Assembly: GCA_046349315.1 (NCBI GenBank)
Contig: JAXMCQ010000032.1
Span: forward strand, 1-53,370
Length of the DNA: 53,370 nt
Origin: JAEUMG01 sp046349315
GTDB lineage: Bacteria; Pseudomonadota; Alphaproteobacteria; Rhizobiales; Aestuariivirgaceae
Direction: 5' to 3'
Made by a program: the position numbers and the translations under genes. The notes under the pieces are model-generated. The model was not told the origin of the DNA. It was given only the letters and a program-made list of their open reading frames with translations, and made no database searches. Below, piece after piece: positions 7,785 through 16,238 of this stretch; position 1 is the stretch's first letter; each line of letters starts with the position of its first letter.

Positions 7785-9275
7785 ATGAGAGACTGGCTCG
7801 TCCATATCAAACGCAACGAACACGCCAGCCTGCAGACGCAGATACGGGAGGCGCTTGTCTCCGGCATTCTCGACGGGCAGCTCGCCCGCGACGAGCCTAT
7901 CCCCTCCACCCGGAAGATGGCCAAGAATCTCGGCGTCTCGCGCAATACGGTCGTGCTCGCCTATCAAGGGATGCTCGATGACGGCTATCTGGTCGCGCGC
8001 GAACGCTCGGGCTATTACGTTTCCGACAAGGCGCTCGAATCGCCGGCGATTTCGAAACCACGCAAGCCAGCCCGCAACCCGGCCGCAATCCAAGGCAATG
8101 TCGGCTGGGAAGAGCGTATTCTGAAGCATCCGGCGGCCCAGGAAAATATCAGCAAGCCGCTTGACTGGCAGTCCTACTCCTATCCTTTCATCTATGGACA
8201 GGTCGACCACACGCTCTTCCCGATCGCCGAGTGGCGGGAATGCGCGAGGCAAGCGCTCGGGCGGAAGTGGCTTGGCTCCTGGACCAATGACACCTGGGCC
8301 TTCGATGATCCGCTTTTGGTCGAGCAGGTGCGGCGGCGCATCCTGCCGCGGCGCGGCATCATGGCGGGCGAGGACGAGATCCTGATTACGCTCGGCGCGC
8401 AGAATGCGCTCTATCTGCTGACGAGCCTCTTAGTCGATCAGAAGACGCGCGTAGCAATGGAGGACCCAGGCTTCCCCGACATGCGCAATCTCTTCCGCCT
8501 CAAGACGGAGAATGTCGCTCTGATCCCGGTCGACGAGCATGGATTGACGATCAATGACGCGCTGGCCGGTAGCGATCTCGTGTTCACGACGCCGAGCCAC
8601 CAATTTCCGACGACCGTCACCATGCCCCTGGAGCGGCGGCTTGAGTTTTTGAGCCTCGCCTCGAAGCGCAATTCCGTGATCATCGAGGATGATTACGAGT
8701 TCGAGACGAATTACGTGAATGAGCCCTGCCCGGCACTCAAGTCGCTCGATGATGACGGGCGGGTGATCTATGTCGGCTCATTGTCAAAAACCCTGTTTCC
8801 CGGACTGCGGCTGGGCTTCCTGGTCGGACCGAAGTCGCTCGTCGCGGAAGCGCGCGCCTTGCGGCGGTTGATGGTGCGGCACGCTCCCAACAACAATCAG
8901 CGCACGGCGGCGCTGTTTCTTTCCCTGGGCCACCACGACACACTGATCAGGCGGCTGCATCGCGCCTATCGCACGCGCTGGGAAATCATGGGGGCGGCAC
9001 TCGAGAAATACATGCCAGCCTCGACGCGCATCCCGACCTTCGGCGGCACGAGTTTCTGGGTGAAAGGCCGCAATGGGCTCGATACCGAAATCCTCGCTAC
9101 CGCGGCGGCTGCGAAGGGAATTCTGATCGAACCGGGGCGGATCAATTTCGGAGCGCCGTCGCCACCGCGCAACTACTTCCGCCTCGCATTTTCTTCCATC
9201 GAGGACAAGCGGATCGAGCCCGGCGTCAAGCTCCTGGCACAAACGATCGACGAGATGCCGGCACGCGGAAATTGA
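7785..9275 (+). CDS. MocR-type regulator (GntR helix-turn-helix fused to PLP aminotransferase domain)
   Basis: This 496-residue cytoplasmic transcription factor has an N-terminal GntR winged helix-turn-helix at about residues 10-78 (STRKMAKNLGVSRNTVVLAY). A linker is followed by a type I aminotransferase domain from about 120. PLP-binding residues are visible: EDDYE at 301-305 and the Schiff-base lysine K335 in YVGSLSKTLFPG. ATG at 7785 (MRDWLVHIK) is preferred over TTG at 7764. MocR proteins include TauR (taurine), GabR, PdxR and EhuR. Position between a Soe-like operon and ald/xsc makes TauR-like control of sulfonate genes attractive. That is inference: taurine use is not proven here, and the regulator could control the neighbouring transporter or amino-acid genes instead. 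Confidence 0.85.
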   Translation: MRDWLVHIKRNEHASLQTQIREALVSGILDGQLARDEPIPSTRKMAKNLGVSRNTVVLAYQGMLDDGYLVARERSGYYVSDKALESPAISKPRKPARNPAAIQGNVGWEERILKHPAAQENISKPLDWQSYSYPFIYGQVDHTLFPIAEWRECARQALGRKWLGSWTNDTWAFDDPLLVEQVRRRILPRRGIMAGEDEILITLGAQNALYLLTSLLVDQKTRVAMEDPGFPDMRNLFRLKTENVALIPVDEHGLTINDALAGSDLVFTTPSHQFPTTVTMPLERRLEFLSLASKRNSVIIEDDYEFETNYVNEPCPALKSLDDDGRVIYVGSLSKTLFPGLRLGFLVGPKSLVAEARALRRLMVRHAPNNNQRTAALFLSLGHHDTLIRRLHRAYRTRWEIMGAALEKYMPASTRIPTFGGTSFWVKGRNGLDTEILATAAAAKGILIEPGRINFGAPSPPRNYFRLAFSSIEDKRIEPGVKLLAQTIDEMPARGN

Positions 9276-9286
9276 CCTCATGGTTC

Positions 9287-9374
9287 GAGGGCGGCTGCGC
9301 CGCCGCCTCACCACGAGGATTTAGTACTTCCCGTCACGCTGAGGCGCATCGCCGAAGCGATGTCTCGAAGCATG
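9287..9374. repeat. Intergenic palindromic repeat with terminator-like hairpin
   Basis: The gap between the convergent MocR and extensin-like genes holds a GC hairpin (GAGGGCGGC / GCCGCCGCCTC arms, 9287-9309). It also holds a decayed copy of a repeat whose core is CTGAGGCGCATCG...CGATGTCTCGAAG (9339-9370). The adjoining string CTCATGGTTCGAGG (9277-9290) recurs beside the similar core at 16111-16149. These look like short non-autonomous palindromic repeats; the first hairpin may also end transcription from either side. Confidence 0.55.
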
Positions 9375-9383
9375 TAGAACTGC

Positions 9384-10571
9384 CTACTCGCAGATGCGGT
9401 AGTTGCCGCTCTTACCGTGAATGCCGAGGTCGAGATGGTAATGCGAGGCATGCGCCGCATTCGAGCCCGGCCCCAGCACAGTCGTAAAGTAACCGCAGGC
9501 CGAGGTGCGCAAGGCCATGAGCATGCGGTAATGCGGGTCATTGGTATTGGCAACCTGCGAGATCGCAATGCGCGACTTGTCCGCCAACACTATCTGATCG
9601 ATATCGACGGCATTGCCGGAAGCATGCTCGCTGATCTTGGCAGTCGTGTCGCCATTGCGGTTGCGGCAATCGAAACCAGGTCCCGTGGACAAGCCTGACA
9701 GCGCCTTGTCTTCCAAGGATTGAACGACAGGAACGGCGACATCGGCCACCCAGCCCGAAAATTTGCGCGCGAAGTTGCAGTTGAAGATCGGCTTGCCGAT
9801 GAAGGTCACGGTATCGTTGTCGGCCTTGATCGATTCCAGCTGCACGGCGTTGTCGATATTGCAAGGCGCGAAATCTGTTGCGGCGGCTTGCGTGAAGGTC
9901 ACGCCAAGCTTGGTGAGATCGGCGCGGCAAGCCGCGGCATCGGCAGCGGACGTCTGGTCGATACCGGTAGACGGCGCCGGTGGCGTGGGCTCGGTGGTCG
10001 TCGGCTTGGCTTCAGGGGTCGGTGGAGCCGGTTCGGCCGGCGCGGTTGCTTCCGGTTTGGGTTCGGGCCTGGGAGGTGTGGGTTCAGGCGCTTCCGCCAG
10101 ATTAGGCTTTGGCTCCGGCTCCGGCGGTTCGACGACCGCGGGCTCGGGTTCAGGAGGTGTCGGCTGCGCAACTACGGCGGTCTCGGGCTTTGGCTCGGGC
10201 ACCTTTGCCGTATCGGGCTTGGGTTCTGGCGCGGCCGGTGGAGCCTCCTTCGTCTCCGTTTCATCGGCTTGCTGGGCGTCGGTGGACGTGTCGACGCTGA
10301 CTGTCGCAGCCTTTGGCACGTCAGGCTTGGCCTTGGGAATGGGAACCGCCGCCTTGATCGGTTCGGGCTTCGGAGTGGGAATTGGCGCCTTCGTCGTCGT
10401 TTCAGTCTTGGGCTTCGGCTTCCTGATCTTCGAGCCCCGCTGCGGTTGGCGGCCGGGACACATGCTTTCCATTTCAAAGAAACAGTATTTCTTGCTGGAG
10501 GCCTCGGTAGGTTGGCCTGACCAGACAAGAAGTGCCGCTCCCAACAGGACGGTGCACGCGGACCTGCTCAT
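9384..10571 (-). CDS. Extensin-like family secreted protein with Pro-rich linker
   Basis: This 395-residue exported protein has a signal peptide at about residues 1-24 and then a long Pro/Lys/Glu-rich linker (about 50-205) full of EPKP and TPKP units. The C-terminal extensin-like domain carries SEHASGNAVDID, SHYHLDLG and paired cysteines. SEHxxGxAxDID and HYHxD resemble the zinc-binding signature of M15/LAS-type peptidases, so an envelope or peptidoglycan role is plausible. ATG at 10571 has GAGGAG close upstream. It is divergent from the DMT transporter gene. The Pro-rich linker produces a long Gly-rich open frame on the opposite strand, which I regard as a shadow. Substrate unknown. Confidence 0.82.
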   Translation of the reverse strand: MSRSACTVLLGAALLVWSGQPTEASSKKYCFFEMESMCPGRQPQRGSKIRKPKPKTETTTKAPIPTPKPEPIKAAVPIPKAKPDVPKAATVSVDTSTDAQQADETETKEAPPAAPEPKPDTAKVPEPKPETAVVAQPTPPEPEPAVVEPPEPEPKPNLAEAPEPTPPRPEPKPEATAPAEPAPPTPEAKPTTTEPTPPAPSTGIDQTSAADAAACRADLTKLGVTFTQAAATDFAPCNIDNAVQLESIKADNDTVTFIGKPIFNCNFARKFSGWVADVAVPVVQSLEDKALSGLSTGPGFDCRNRNGDTTAKISEHASGNAVDIDQIVLADKSRIAISQVANTNDPHYRMLMALRTSACGYFTTVLGPGSNAAHASHYHLDLGIHGKSGNYRICE

Positions 10572-10656
10572 GCCTCACTCCTCATGCATGGGCCGCAACT
10601 CCCCATGCGCCCCGCGACTTCCGTCCCTTCCGCGGGTAGTCTAAACGCCTTCCACC

Positions 10657-11607
10657 GTGACAGCTTTCCGCGCCCCAGACAATAAGCCTCTTGCCATGCT
10701 TGCTATCTGCGGCGGCGTGGCAATCGCCTCGACAATGGATGCGATCGTGAAGTGGATCAGCGGCACCTATCCTCTCCACGAAGCCCTGATCATCCGCTCA
10801 CTGGTCGCGCTGCCGCTGGTCATCCTGATCGCGAAGCGCGTGACGGCACGGCCCAACTTCTTCGACCGCCATACACCGCGCTCACTGCTGCGCGGGCTCA
10901 TCTTGTGCAGCGCCTATATCGCCTTCGTACTCTCCATCGCGACCATGCCGATCGCCGATTCGGTGGCGATCTACTTCACCATGCCGTTTTTCGTCGCAGG
11001 CCTCGCCTATCCGGTGCTCGGCGAGCGCGTGCAGTTTCACCGCTGGCTGGCGATCATCGCCGGTTTCATCGGCGTCATCATCATGCTGGATCCAAGTTCC
11101 GAAGTGTTTGAGCCGGCGGCGCTCTTCGCGCTCTATTCCGCCTTCGGCTACGCACTCGGGCAGATGATGGGGCGCGACATCGCCCGTCATGTGCCGCCGA
11201 CGGTAATGGCTTTCCACCAGAACATCGTCTATCTCGCGGTTGCCGCAGTGCTGGTCGTGGTCAGCTACAGTTTCGATTTCAGTGGCGTCACGCACAAGAG
11301 CTTGAGCTTTCTGTTGCGCCATTGGGTCATGCCGGCATGGCCCGATCTCCTGCTCATGTGCCTGCTCGGCGCCATGGCATCGTGTGGCATGATCCTCTTC
11401 GGCACGGCCTACAAGCTTGCCGAGTCGAGTTTCGTCGCTCCCTTCGAATATTCCTCGATGGTCTGGGCGGTGCTGTTCGGTTTCCTCCTGTTCGGCGACA
11501 TCCCCGGTTTCCATACTTTGTTCGGCGGCTTAATCGTCATTGCCGCCGGGCTGTTCATGCTGTGGATGGATCGCTATCGCGACCGCCGCCTGCCCCAAAA
11601 GGCTTGA
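10657..11607 (+). CDS. DMT superfamily (EamA) transporter
   Basis: This 316-residue inner-membrane protein has about ten hydrophobic helices and the internal duplication of EamA exporters. First-half features are GGVAIASTMDAIVKWI and LRGLILCSAYIAFVLSIA; the second half has YKLAESSFVAPFEYSSMVWAVLFG. Such proteins export or exchange metabolites, often amino acids. GTG at 10657 was kept because it gives the complete first helix; there is no strong Shine-Dalgarno, and ATG at 10696 is an alternative. It lies just upstream of ald on the same strand with a 190-base gap, so it probably has its own promoter. A role with taurine, alanine or sulfite has no sequence support beyond location. Confidence 0.8.
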   Translation: MTAFRAPDNKPLAMLAICGGVAIASTMDAIVKWISGTYPLHEALIIRSLVALPLVILIAKRVTARPNFFDRHTPRSLLRGLILCSAYIAFVLSIATMPIADSVAIYFTMPFFVAGLAYPVLGERVQFHRWLAIIAGFIGVIIMLDPSSEVFEPAALFALYSAFGYALGQMMGRDIARHVPPTVMAFHQNIVYLAVAAVLVVVSYSFDFSGVTHKSLSFLLRHWVMPAWPDLLLMCLLGAMASCGMILFGTAYKLAESSFVAPFEYSSMVWAVLFGFLLFGDIPGFHTLFGGLIVIAAGLFMLWMDRYRDRRLPQKA

Positions 11608-11797
11608 AATCCGAGGGGTTGCCGCGGCCTCGGCCGTCCGGCTATAAGGCCCGCCAAGCGCGGTTGGATTGCGTATTTCCCTGGCACCGCGCGGAGAGGT
11701 GAACTGGTTCTACTGAGAGCCGGCTCTGAACATTATCCAAGATTGCATCATTCAAGGGTGGTTCCGCCGGGGCCGCCCCATCCGGAGTTAAGACATC

Positions 11798-12916
11798 ATG
11801 CTGATCGGCGTTCCGAAAGAGGTCAAGAACCACGAGTATCGGGTCGGGTTAACCCCGCTCTCCGTGCGCGAGGTCATCCGGCACGGCCATAGCGTATGGG
11901 TCGAGGTCAATGCCGGACAAGGCATCGGCGCGACGGATGAAGACTACAAGCATGCGGGTGCGCAGATTATCCCGAGCGCGGGAGAAATCTTCGCCAAGGC
12001 CGACATGATCGTGAAGGTGAAGGAACCGCAGGCAGCCGAACGCAAGATGCTGCGTGACGGGCAGATCCTTTATACTTACCTGCACCTTGCCCCCGATCCG
12101 GAGCAGACGAAAGATCTCGTCAAGTCCGGCGCCATCTGCATTGCCTATGAAACGGTAACGAGTGCGCGCGGCGGCCTGCCCTTGCTGGCGCCGATGTCGC
12201 AAGTGGCGGGGCGCATGTCGATCCAGTGCGGCGCGCATAGTCTCGAAAAGGCGCAAGGCGGGCGTGGCGTGTTGCTGGGCGGTGTTCCGGGCGTCGCGCC
12301 GGCGAAAGTCGTCATACTCGGCGGCGGTGTCGTGGGAACGAATGCGGCGGCGATGGCGCTGGGTCTCGGCGCAGACGTCGTCGTGCTCGAGCGCAGTACG
12401 GATCGCATGGAGGAACTGGTCGCGCGGTTCGGAACACAGCTCAAGACTCTCTATTCGACACAAGGCGCGATCGAGGATGAATGTATCAATGCCGATCTCG
12501 TCATCGGCGGCGTATTGATCCCTGGCGCCGCCGCGCCAAAGCTCGTGACACGCAAAATGCTGAAAGACTGGAAGCCGGGCTCGGTGTTTGTCGATGTCGC
12601 AATCGACCAGGGCGGCTGCGCGGAGACATCGCGCGCCACGACCCATGCCGATCCGACCTATGTCGTCGACGGCGTCATCCACTACTGCGTCGCCAATATG
12701 CCGGGCGGCGTGGCGCGCACGTCGACCTTCGCCTTGAACAACGTGACGCTGCCCTTCGCGCTCAAGATCGCGGACAAGGGCTACAAGCAGGCCTTGCTCG
12801 AGGATCATCACTTGCGCAACGGACTCAATGTCTATCGCGGCAAAGTGACCTACAAAGCGGTTGCCGACGATCTCGGCTATTCCTACGAACCGGCCGAGCG
12901 CGCGCTCGCGGCCTAA
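11798..12916 (+). CDS. ald: Alanine dehydrogenase
   Basis: This 372-residue cytoplasmic enzyme interconverts L-alanine and pyruvate with NAD(H) and ammonium. It has the canonical N-terminus MLIGVPKEVKNHEYRVGLTP, the substrate-binding VKVKEPQ and LYTYLHLAPD blocks, and the Rossmann motif VILGGGVVGTNAA at about residue 170. CVANMPGGVARTSTFALNN is conserved near the C-terminus. Length is exactly normal. In taurine degraders Ald regenerates the pyruvate acceptor of taurine:pyruvate aminotransferase and frees ammonium, and xsc lies 1.4 kb downstream. Ald also serves general alanine catabolism, so this context is suggestive only. A strong Rho-independent terminator follows directly, so the gene is probably transcribed separately from the cupin and xsc. 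Confidence 0.95.
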   Translation: MLIGVPKEVKNHEYRVGLTPLSVREVIRHGHSVWVEVNAGQGIGATDEDYKHAGAQIIPSAGEIFAKADMIVKVKEPQAAERKMLRDGQILYTYLHLAPDPEQTKDLVKSGAICIAYETVTSARGGLPLLAPMSQVAGRMSIQCGAHSLEKAQGGRGVLLGGVPGVAPAKVVILGGGVVGTNAAAMALGLGADVVVLERSTDRMEELVARFGTQLKTLYSTQGAIEDECINADLVIGGVLIPGAAAPKLVTRKMLKDWKPGSVFVDVAIDQGGCAETSRATTHADPTYVVDGVIHYCVANMPGGVARTSTFALNNVTLPFALKIADKGYKQALLEDHHLRNGLNVYRGKVTYKAVADDLGYSYEPAERALAA

Positions 12917-12932
12917 GTTTCAGTTCTGAGGG

Positions 12933-12972
12933 AAAAGCCCGTTCCGGGGTGGCCGGAGCGGGCTTTTGTTTT
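12933..12972 (+). terminator. Rho-independent terminator of ald
   Basis: AAAAGCCCGTTCCGG pairs with CCGGAGCGGGCTTTT (one G-U) around a short loop and is followed by GTTTTG. It begins 17 bases after the ald stop. The A-rich 5' side makes it potentially bidirectional. Confidence 0.88.
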
Positions 12973-13069
12973 GCGCGGGGGCCTTCGCGCGCACGGTCAC
13001 ATTGACTCGCATGGCGCGTGGGGTTGAATGTCGTAAGACATTGCGACACCAGCACCGGAGAACGGCAGC

Positions 13070-13354
13070 ATGAGCGGTACGGCCCAAGCGATCACACATA
13101 TCGACAATGAACGGGTCATCGTGACCGAATACCGGTTCGCGCCCGGCGCCAATACCGGCTGGCATCGCCACGGGCATGATTACGTTGTAGTGCCACTCAT
13201 GGACGGACGGCTCAAGATTGTCAGTGCCAGCGGCGAGACCCTTGCCGACATGAAGAAGGGAGCGCCCTATTTCCGCAGCGAAGGCGTCGAGCATGACGTC
13301 ATCAACGCCAATGATGGCGACTACGCCTTCATCGAGATCGAGATCAAGCGATGA
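13070..13354 (+). CDS. Small cupin-domain protein
   Basis: This 94-residue single-domain cupin has motif 1 as GWHRHGHDY, giving H32, H34 and H36, and motif 2 around G72 and H75, so a metal site is likely. GGAGAA lies upstream of the ATG. Small cupins of this type can be isomerases, dioxygenases or simple binding proteins; the sequence does not say which. It lies between ald and xsc on the same strand, and the next gene (2OG-Fe(II) oxygenase) starts 52 bases after its stop, so the pair are probably co-transcribed. Confidence 0.78.
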   Translation: MSGTAQAITHIDNERVIVTEYRFAPGANTGWHRHGHDYVVVPLMDGRLKIVSASGETLADMKKGAPYFRSEGVEHDVINANDGDYAFIEIEIKR

Positions 13355-13406
13355 AGCACTCGTCATCGAATTGTCGCCTGCGACAGCGAGCTTGGGCGGT
13401 ATTGCG

Positions 13407-14078
13407 ATGACCCCGATTCTCAACCTGCCGGATAATCTGCCCTCCTTCGGCCAGCGCTTCGCTGTGGCCGACTCGATCCTGCAAGAAGCCAGTTGGCGTT
13501 CGGTCAGGGCCGCGATCGACACGCTCGTTGACACGGAACGCAGCTATCTGCCGGCGCACAAGAAGGGCGGCACTGTTGCCTATGAAACCTTGGCGCAAAA
13601 GGCGCCGGCGATCGTTGCGCTTTATCGGTCTGAGGCATTCCGAGACCTGATATCGCAGATCACCGGCGTCACGGTCGAGCCGACGCCTTTGCATGATCAG
13701 AGCTCGTGCTCGATCCTCTTTTATGAGAAGCCGGGCGATCATATCGGCTGGCACTATGACCATAATTTCTATAAGGGTCGGCATTTCACCGTGCTGATCC
13801 CGCTAGTCAACCGCGACAGCAAATCGCAAGGCCTGTCGGCGGCGCGGCTTCATGCCAAGCTCGGCGGCAAGGATGTCGAGGTAGCGACGCCGCCCAACCG
13901 GATGATCGTCTTCGAAGGCGCTCGCGTCCGCCACAAGGTGACGCCGATCGCCGAAGGCGAACGCCGCGTCGTTTGGAGCATGACCTATTGTGCGGATCCG
14001 CGAAATTCGGCCTGGCAGGGCGTTGCCCGGAGGGTCAAGGACACGGCGTTTTTCGGCCTTAGGGCGCTTTGGACCTAA
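13407..14078 (+). CDS. 2-oxoglutarate/Fe(II)-dependent oxygenase-like protein
   Basis: This 223-residue soluble protein has the jelly-roll facial triad H116-X-D118 in GWHYDHNF and H176 in RHKVTP. R187 lies eleven residues after the last histidine, where the 2-oxoglutarate carboxylate is normally bound. No signal peptide is present. It should couple 2-oxoglutarate decarboxylation to hydroxylation of a small molecule or protein. ATG at 13407 was chosen because it gives a compact domain; frames extending to 13293 overlap the cupin gene. TauD-type taurine dioxygenases belong to a different branch and lack this WHYDHN signature, so I do not call it TauD. Substrate unknown. It could act with the adjacent cupin. 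Confidence 0.72.
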   Translation: MTPILNLPDNLPSFGQRFAVADSILQEASWRSVRAAIDTLVDTERSYLPAHKKGGTVAYETLAQKAPAIVALYRSEAFRDLISQITGVTVEPTPLHDQSSCSILFYEKPGDHIGWHYDHNFYKGRHFTVLIPLVNRDSKSQGLSAARLHAKLGGKDVEVATPPNRMIVFEGARVRHKVTPIAEGERRVVWSMTYCADPRNSAWQGVARRVKDTAFFGLRALWT

Positions 14079-14090
14079 CCTGGGCACGTG

Positions 14091-14234
14091 TCTTCTCCCG
14101 CTTGCGGGAGAAGAAGGGCCCCGTGTCGCGTAAGCGACATGGGTAGATGAGGGGAGCTGCGTCGCAATCCGCCCTCACCTTTCCCATTGCTACCGCAATG
14201 GGCCCCTGTCCTCTCCCGCAGGCGGGCGAGGACA
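14091..14234. repeat. Cluster of intergenic palindromes
   Basis: Three clear stem-loops stand in series between the oxygenase gene and xsc: CTTCTCCCGC/GCGGGAGAAG at 14092-14113, CCGTGTCGC/GCGACATGG at 14121-14142 and CCCATTGC/GCAATGGG at 14183-14202. CTCTCCCGC/GGGCGAGGA (14211 onward) makes a fourth, weaker one. The units resemble the scattered palindromic elements of rhizobial genomes. They may end transcription of the upstream pair, so the xsc promoter probably lies in 14235-14328. Confidence 0.65.
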
Positions 14235-14328
14235 ATTAAACTGGCCTTTCCATACTCCTAATCTGGTTCTTCCATGGGACCAGCCGTCCGATTAGGAGAA
14301 CGGCAGCCAAAATCCCAAGGAATCCGCC

Positions 14329-16089
14329 ATGCCGAAAATGTCCGCCTCCGAAGCCTTTGTCGAAACGCTGGTCGCCTATGGCGTCAAGGACGTGTTCGGC
14401 ATCGTGGGCTCTGCTTATATGGACGCACTCGACCTCTTCCCGACGGCGGGCATCCGCTTCATTCCGACCGCCCATGAACAAGGCGCGGGACACATGGCGG
14501 ACGGCTATTCGCGGGCTTCCGGCCGGCATGGCGTCTGCATCGCCCAGAATGGCCCGGGCATCACCAATTTCGTGACCTCGACGGCCGCCGCCTACTGGGC
14601 GCATTCGCCGGTCGTCGTCATCACGCCGGAGACGGGCTCCGCCACGATCGGCCTCGGTGGATTCCAGGAGACCGAGCAGCTTCCGATCTTCTCCAAGATC
14701 ACCAAATACCAGGCGCATGTCTCGAAGCATCCGCGCATGGCGGAATTGACGGCGCGCTGCTTCGACATGGCGATGAGCGAGCGCGGTCCGACCCAACTCA
14801 ATATCCCGCGCGATAATTTCTACGGCGAGGCCGACTACGAGATCGCCAAGCCCCGCAAGATCGGTCGCGGACCAGGCGCCGATGAAAGCCTCGACGAGGC
14901 CGCCGACCTGCTCGCCAAGGCGAAGTTTCCGGTGATCGTCTCGGGCGGCGGCGTGATCTTCTCGGACGGCGTCAAAGAAGCCGTGGCGCTCGCCGAACAG
15001 CTTCAGGCGCCGGTGGTCAACTCATACCTCCACAATGACAGCTTCCCGGCGAGCCATCCCCTGTGGTGCGGTCCCCTCGGCTATCAAGGCTCGAAGGCGG
15101 CGATGAAACTCATCAAGGACGCCGATGTCGTGCTCGCCCTCGGTACGCGGCTGGGGCCCTTCGGCACCCTCCCCCAGCATGGGATGGAGTACTGGCCGAA
15201 GAACGCCAAGATCATCCAGATCGATACCGACCATCGCATGCTTGGCCTGGTGAAGCAGATTTCCGTCGGCATTGTCGGCGATGCCAAGGAATCGGCGAAG
15301 GCGCTTTCCTATCGCCTCGCCAACCGCAAGCTTGCGTCTGCCGCAAATGCCGATGAGCGCAAGAAGCGGATCAAGGCAGAAAAGGATGCCTGGGAGAAGG
15401 AGCTTTCCGACTGGTCGCATGAGAAGGACGCCTGGTCGCTCGAGATTGCCAAGGGCTCGCCCTATATGCATCCGCGCCAGATGCTGCGCGAACTCGAAAA
15501 GGCGATGCCGAAGAACGCCATGGTCTCGACCGATATCGGCAATATCTGCTCGGTGTCGAATTCATATCTGCGTTTCGAGCAGCCCAATTCGATGTTCGCA
15601 GCGATGAGCTTCGGCAATTGCGGTTATGCGCTGCCTTCGATCATCGGCGCCAAGGTGGCATCGCCCGATAGGCCGGCCGTCGCCTATGTCGGCGACGGTG
15701 CCTGGGGCATGAGCTTCCCCGAGATCCTCACCTGCGTGCGCGAGGACATCCCGGTGACTGCTGTTGTCTTCCACAATAAGCAGTGGGGTGCGGAGAAGAA
15801 GAACCAGGTCGATTTCTATGACACCCGTTTCTTGGGCGTGAATCTCAAGAACCCGAGCTGGGCCGAGGTTGCGCGCTCGCTGAGTGCGCAAGGCGTCACC
15901 ATAGACAAGCTCGGCGATGTCGGCGAGGCACTGGAAAAGGCCTGTGATGCGCAGAAGAAGGGCAAGACAACGGTGATCGAAGTCATGGTCACGCAGGAGC
16001 TCGGCGACCCCTTCCGCCGTGATGCACTCAAATATCCGCAGCGCGTGCTCGATAAGTACAAGTCGACCAACGTCACCGCGCCGGCGTAA
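14329..16089 (+). CDS. xsc: Sulfoacetaldehyde acetyltransferase
   Basis: This 586-residue ThDP enzyme converts sulfoacetaldehyde and phosphate to acetyl phosphate and sulfite, the C-S bond-cleaving step of taurine, isethionate and other C2-sulfonate degradation. The ThDP-activating glutamate is E50 in AHEQGAGHMADGYSR. GFQETEQLPIF at about 111-121 is a block I associate with Xsc rather than acetolactate synthase. The ThDP/Mg site GDGAWGMSFPE runs from 455 to N483. AAGGAA precedes the ATG by six bases. Length fits Xsc (about 590). No pta or acetate kinase gene follows, so acetyl phosphate must be used by genes elsewhere. Sulfite release explains the value of the nearby Soe-like operon. Confidence 0.93.
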   Translation: MPKMSASEAFVETLVAYGVKDVFGIVGSAYMDALDLFPTAGIRFIPTAHEQGAGHMADGYSRASGRHGVCIAQNGPGITNFVTSTAAAYWAHSPVVVITPETGSATIGLGGFQETEQLPIFSKITKYQAHVSKHPRMAELTARCFDMAMSERGPTQLNIPRDNFYGEADYEIAKPRKIGRGPGADESLDEAADLLAKAKFPVIVSGGGVIFSDGVKEAVALAEQLQAPVVNSYLHNDSFPASHPLWCGPLGYQGSKAAMKLIKDADVVLALGTRLGPFGTLPQHGMEYWPKNAKIIQIDTDHRMLGLVKQISVGIVGDAKESAKALSYRLANRKLASAANADERKKRIKAEKDAWEKELSDWSHEKDAWSLEIAKGSPYMHPRQMLRELEKAMPKNAMVSTDIGNICSVSNSYLRFEQPNSMFAAMSFGNCGYALPSIIGAKVASPDRPAVAYVGDGAWGMSFPEILTCVREDIPVTAVVFHNKQWGAEKKNQVDFYDTRFLGVNLKNPSWAEVARSLSAQGVTIDKLGDVGEALEKACDAQKKGKTTVIEVMVTQELGDPFRRDALKYPQRVLDKYKSTNVTAPA

Positions 16090-16110
16090 AAAGCTCCTTC
16101 GAAAAATCCT

Positions 16111-16226
16111 CGTCCTGAGGTGCATCGCAAAGCGATGCCTCGAAGGACGATAGAGGCAAAACCGTGCCGGTTGCTCATGGTTCGAGGCTTTGCCTTTGGT
16201 GAAGCGCCTCATCATGAGGGCGAATC
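16111..16226. repeat. Intergenic palindromic repeat between convergent genes
   Basis: CGTCCTGAGGTGCATCGC pairs with GCGATGCCTCGAAGGACG (16111-16149) to give a nearly perfect stem with a tiny loop. A second partly related arm follows, with CTCATGGTTCGAGG at 16174 and CGCCTCATCATGAGGGCG at 16205-16222. The same core and flank occur at 9277-9370. It lies between the xsc stop and the ABC ATPase stop and could act as a bidirectional terminator. Confidence 0.65.
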
Positions 16227-16238
16227 ATCGACGTCAGG

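Noticed and set aside
9763..10644. Long Gly/Ser-rich open frame antisense to the extensin-like gene
   Set aside because: It is the complement of the Pro-rich EPKP linker; the opposite frame has a signal peptide, a ribosome-binding site and a recognisable C-terminal domain.
13407..14078. Taurine dioxygenase TauD
   Set aside because: The oxygenase is shorter than TauD and lacks its sequence blocks; only the generic HxD...H...R triad is shared.
14091..14234. CRISPR array
   Set aside because: The stem-loops differ in sequence and spacing; there are no identical direct repeats with regular spacers and no cas genes.
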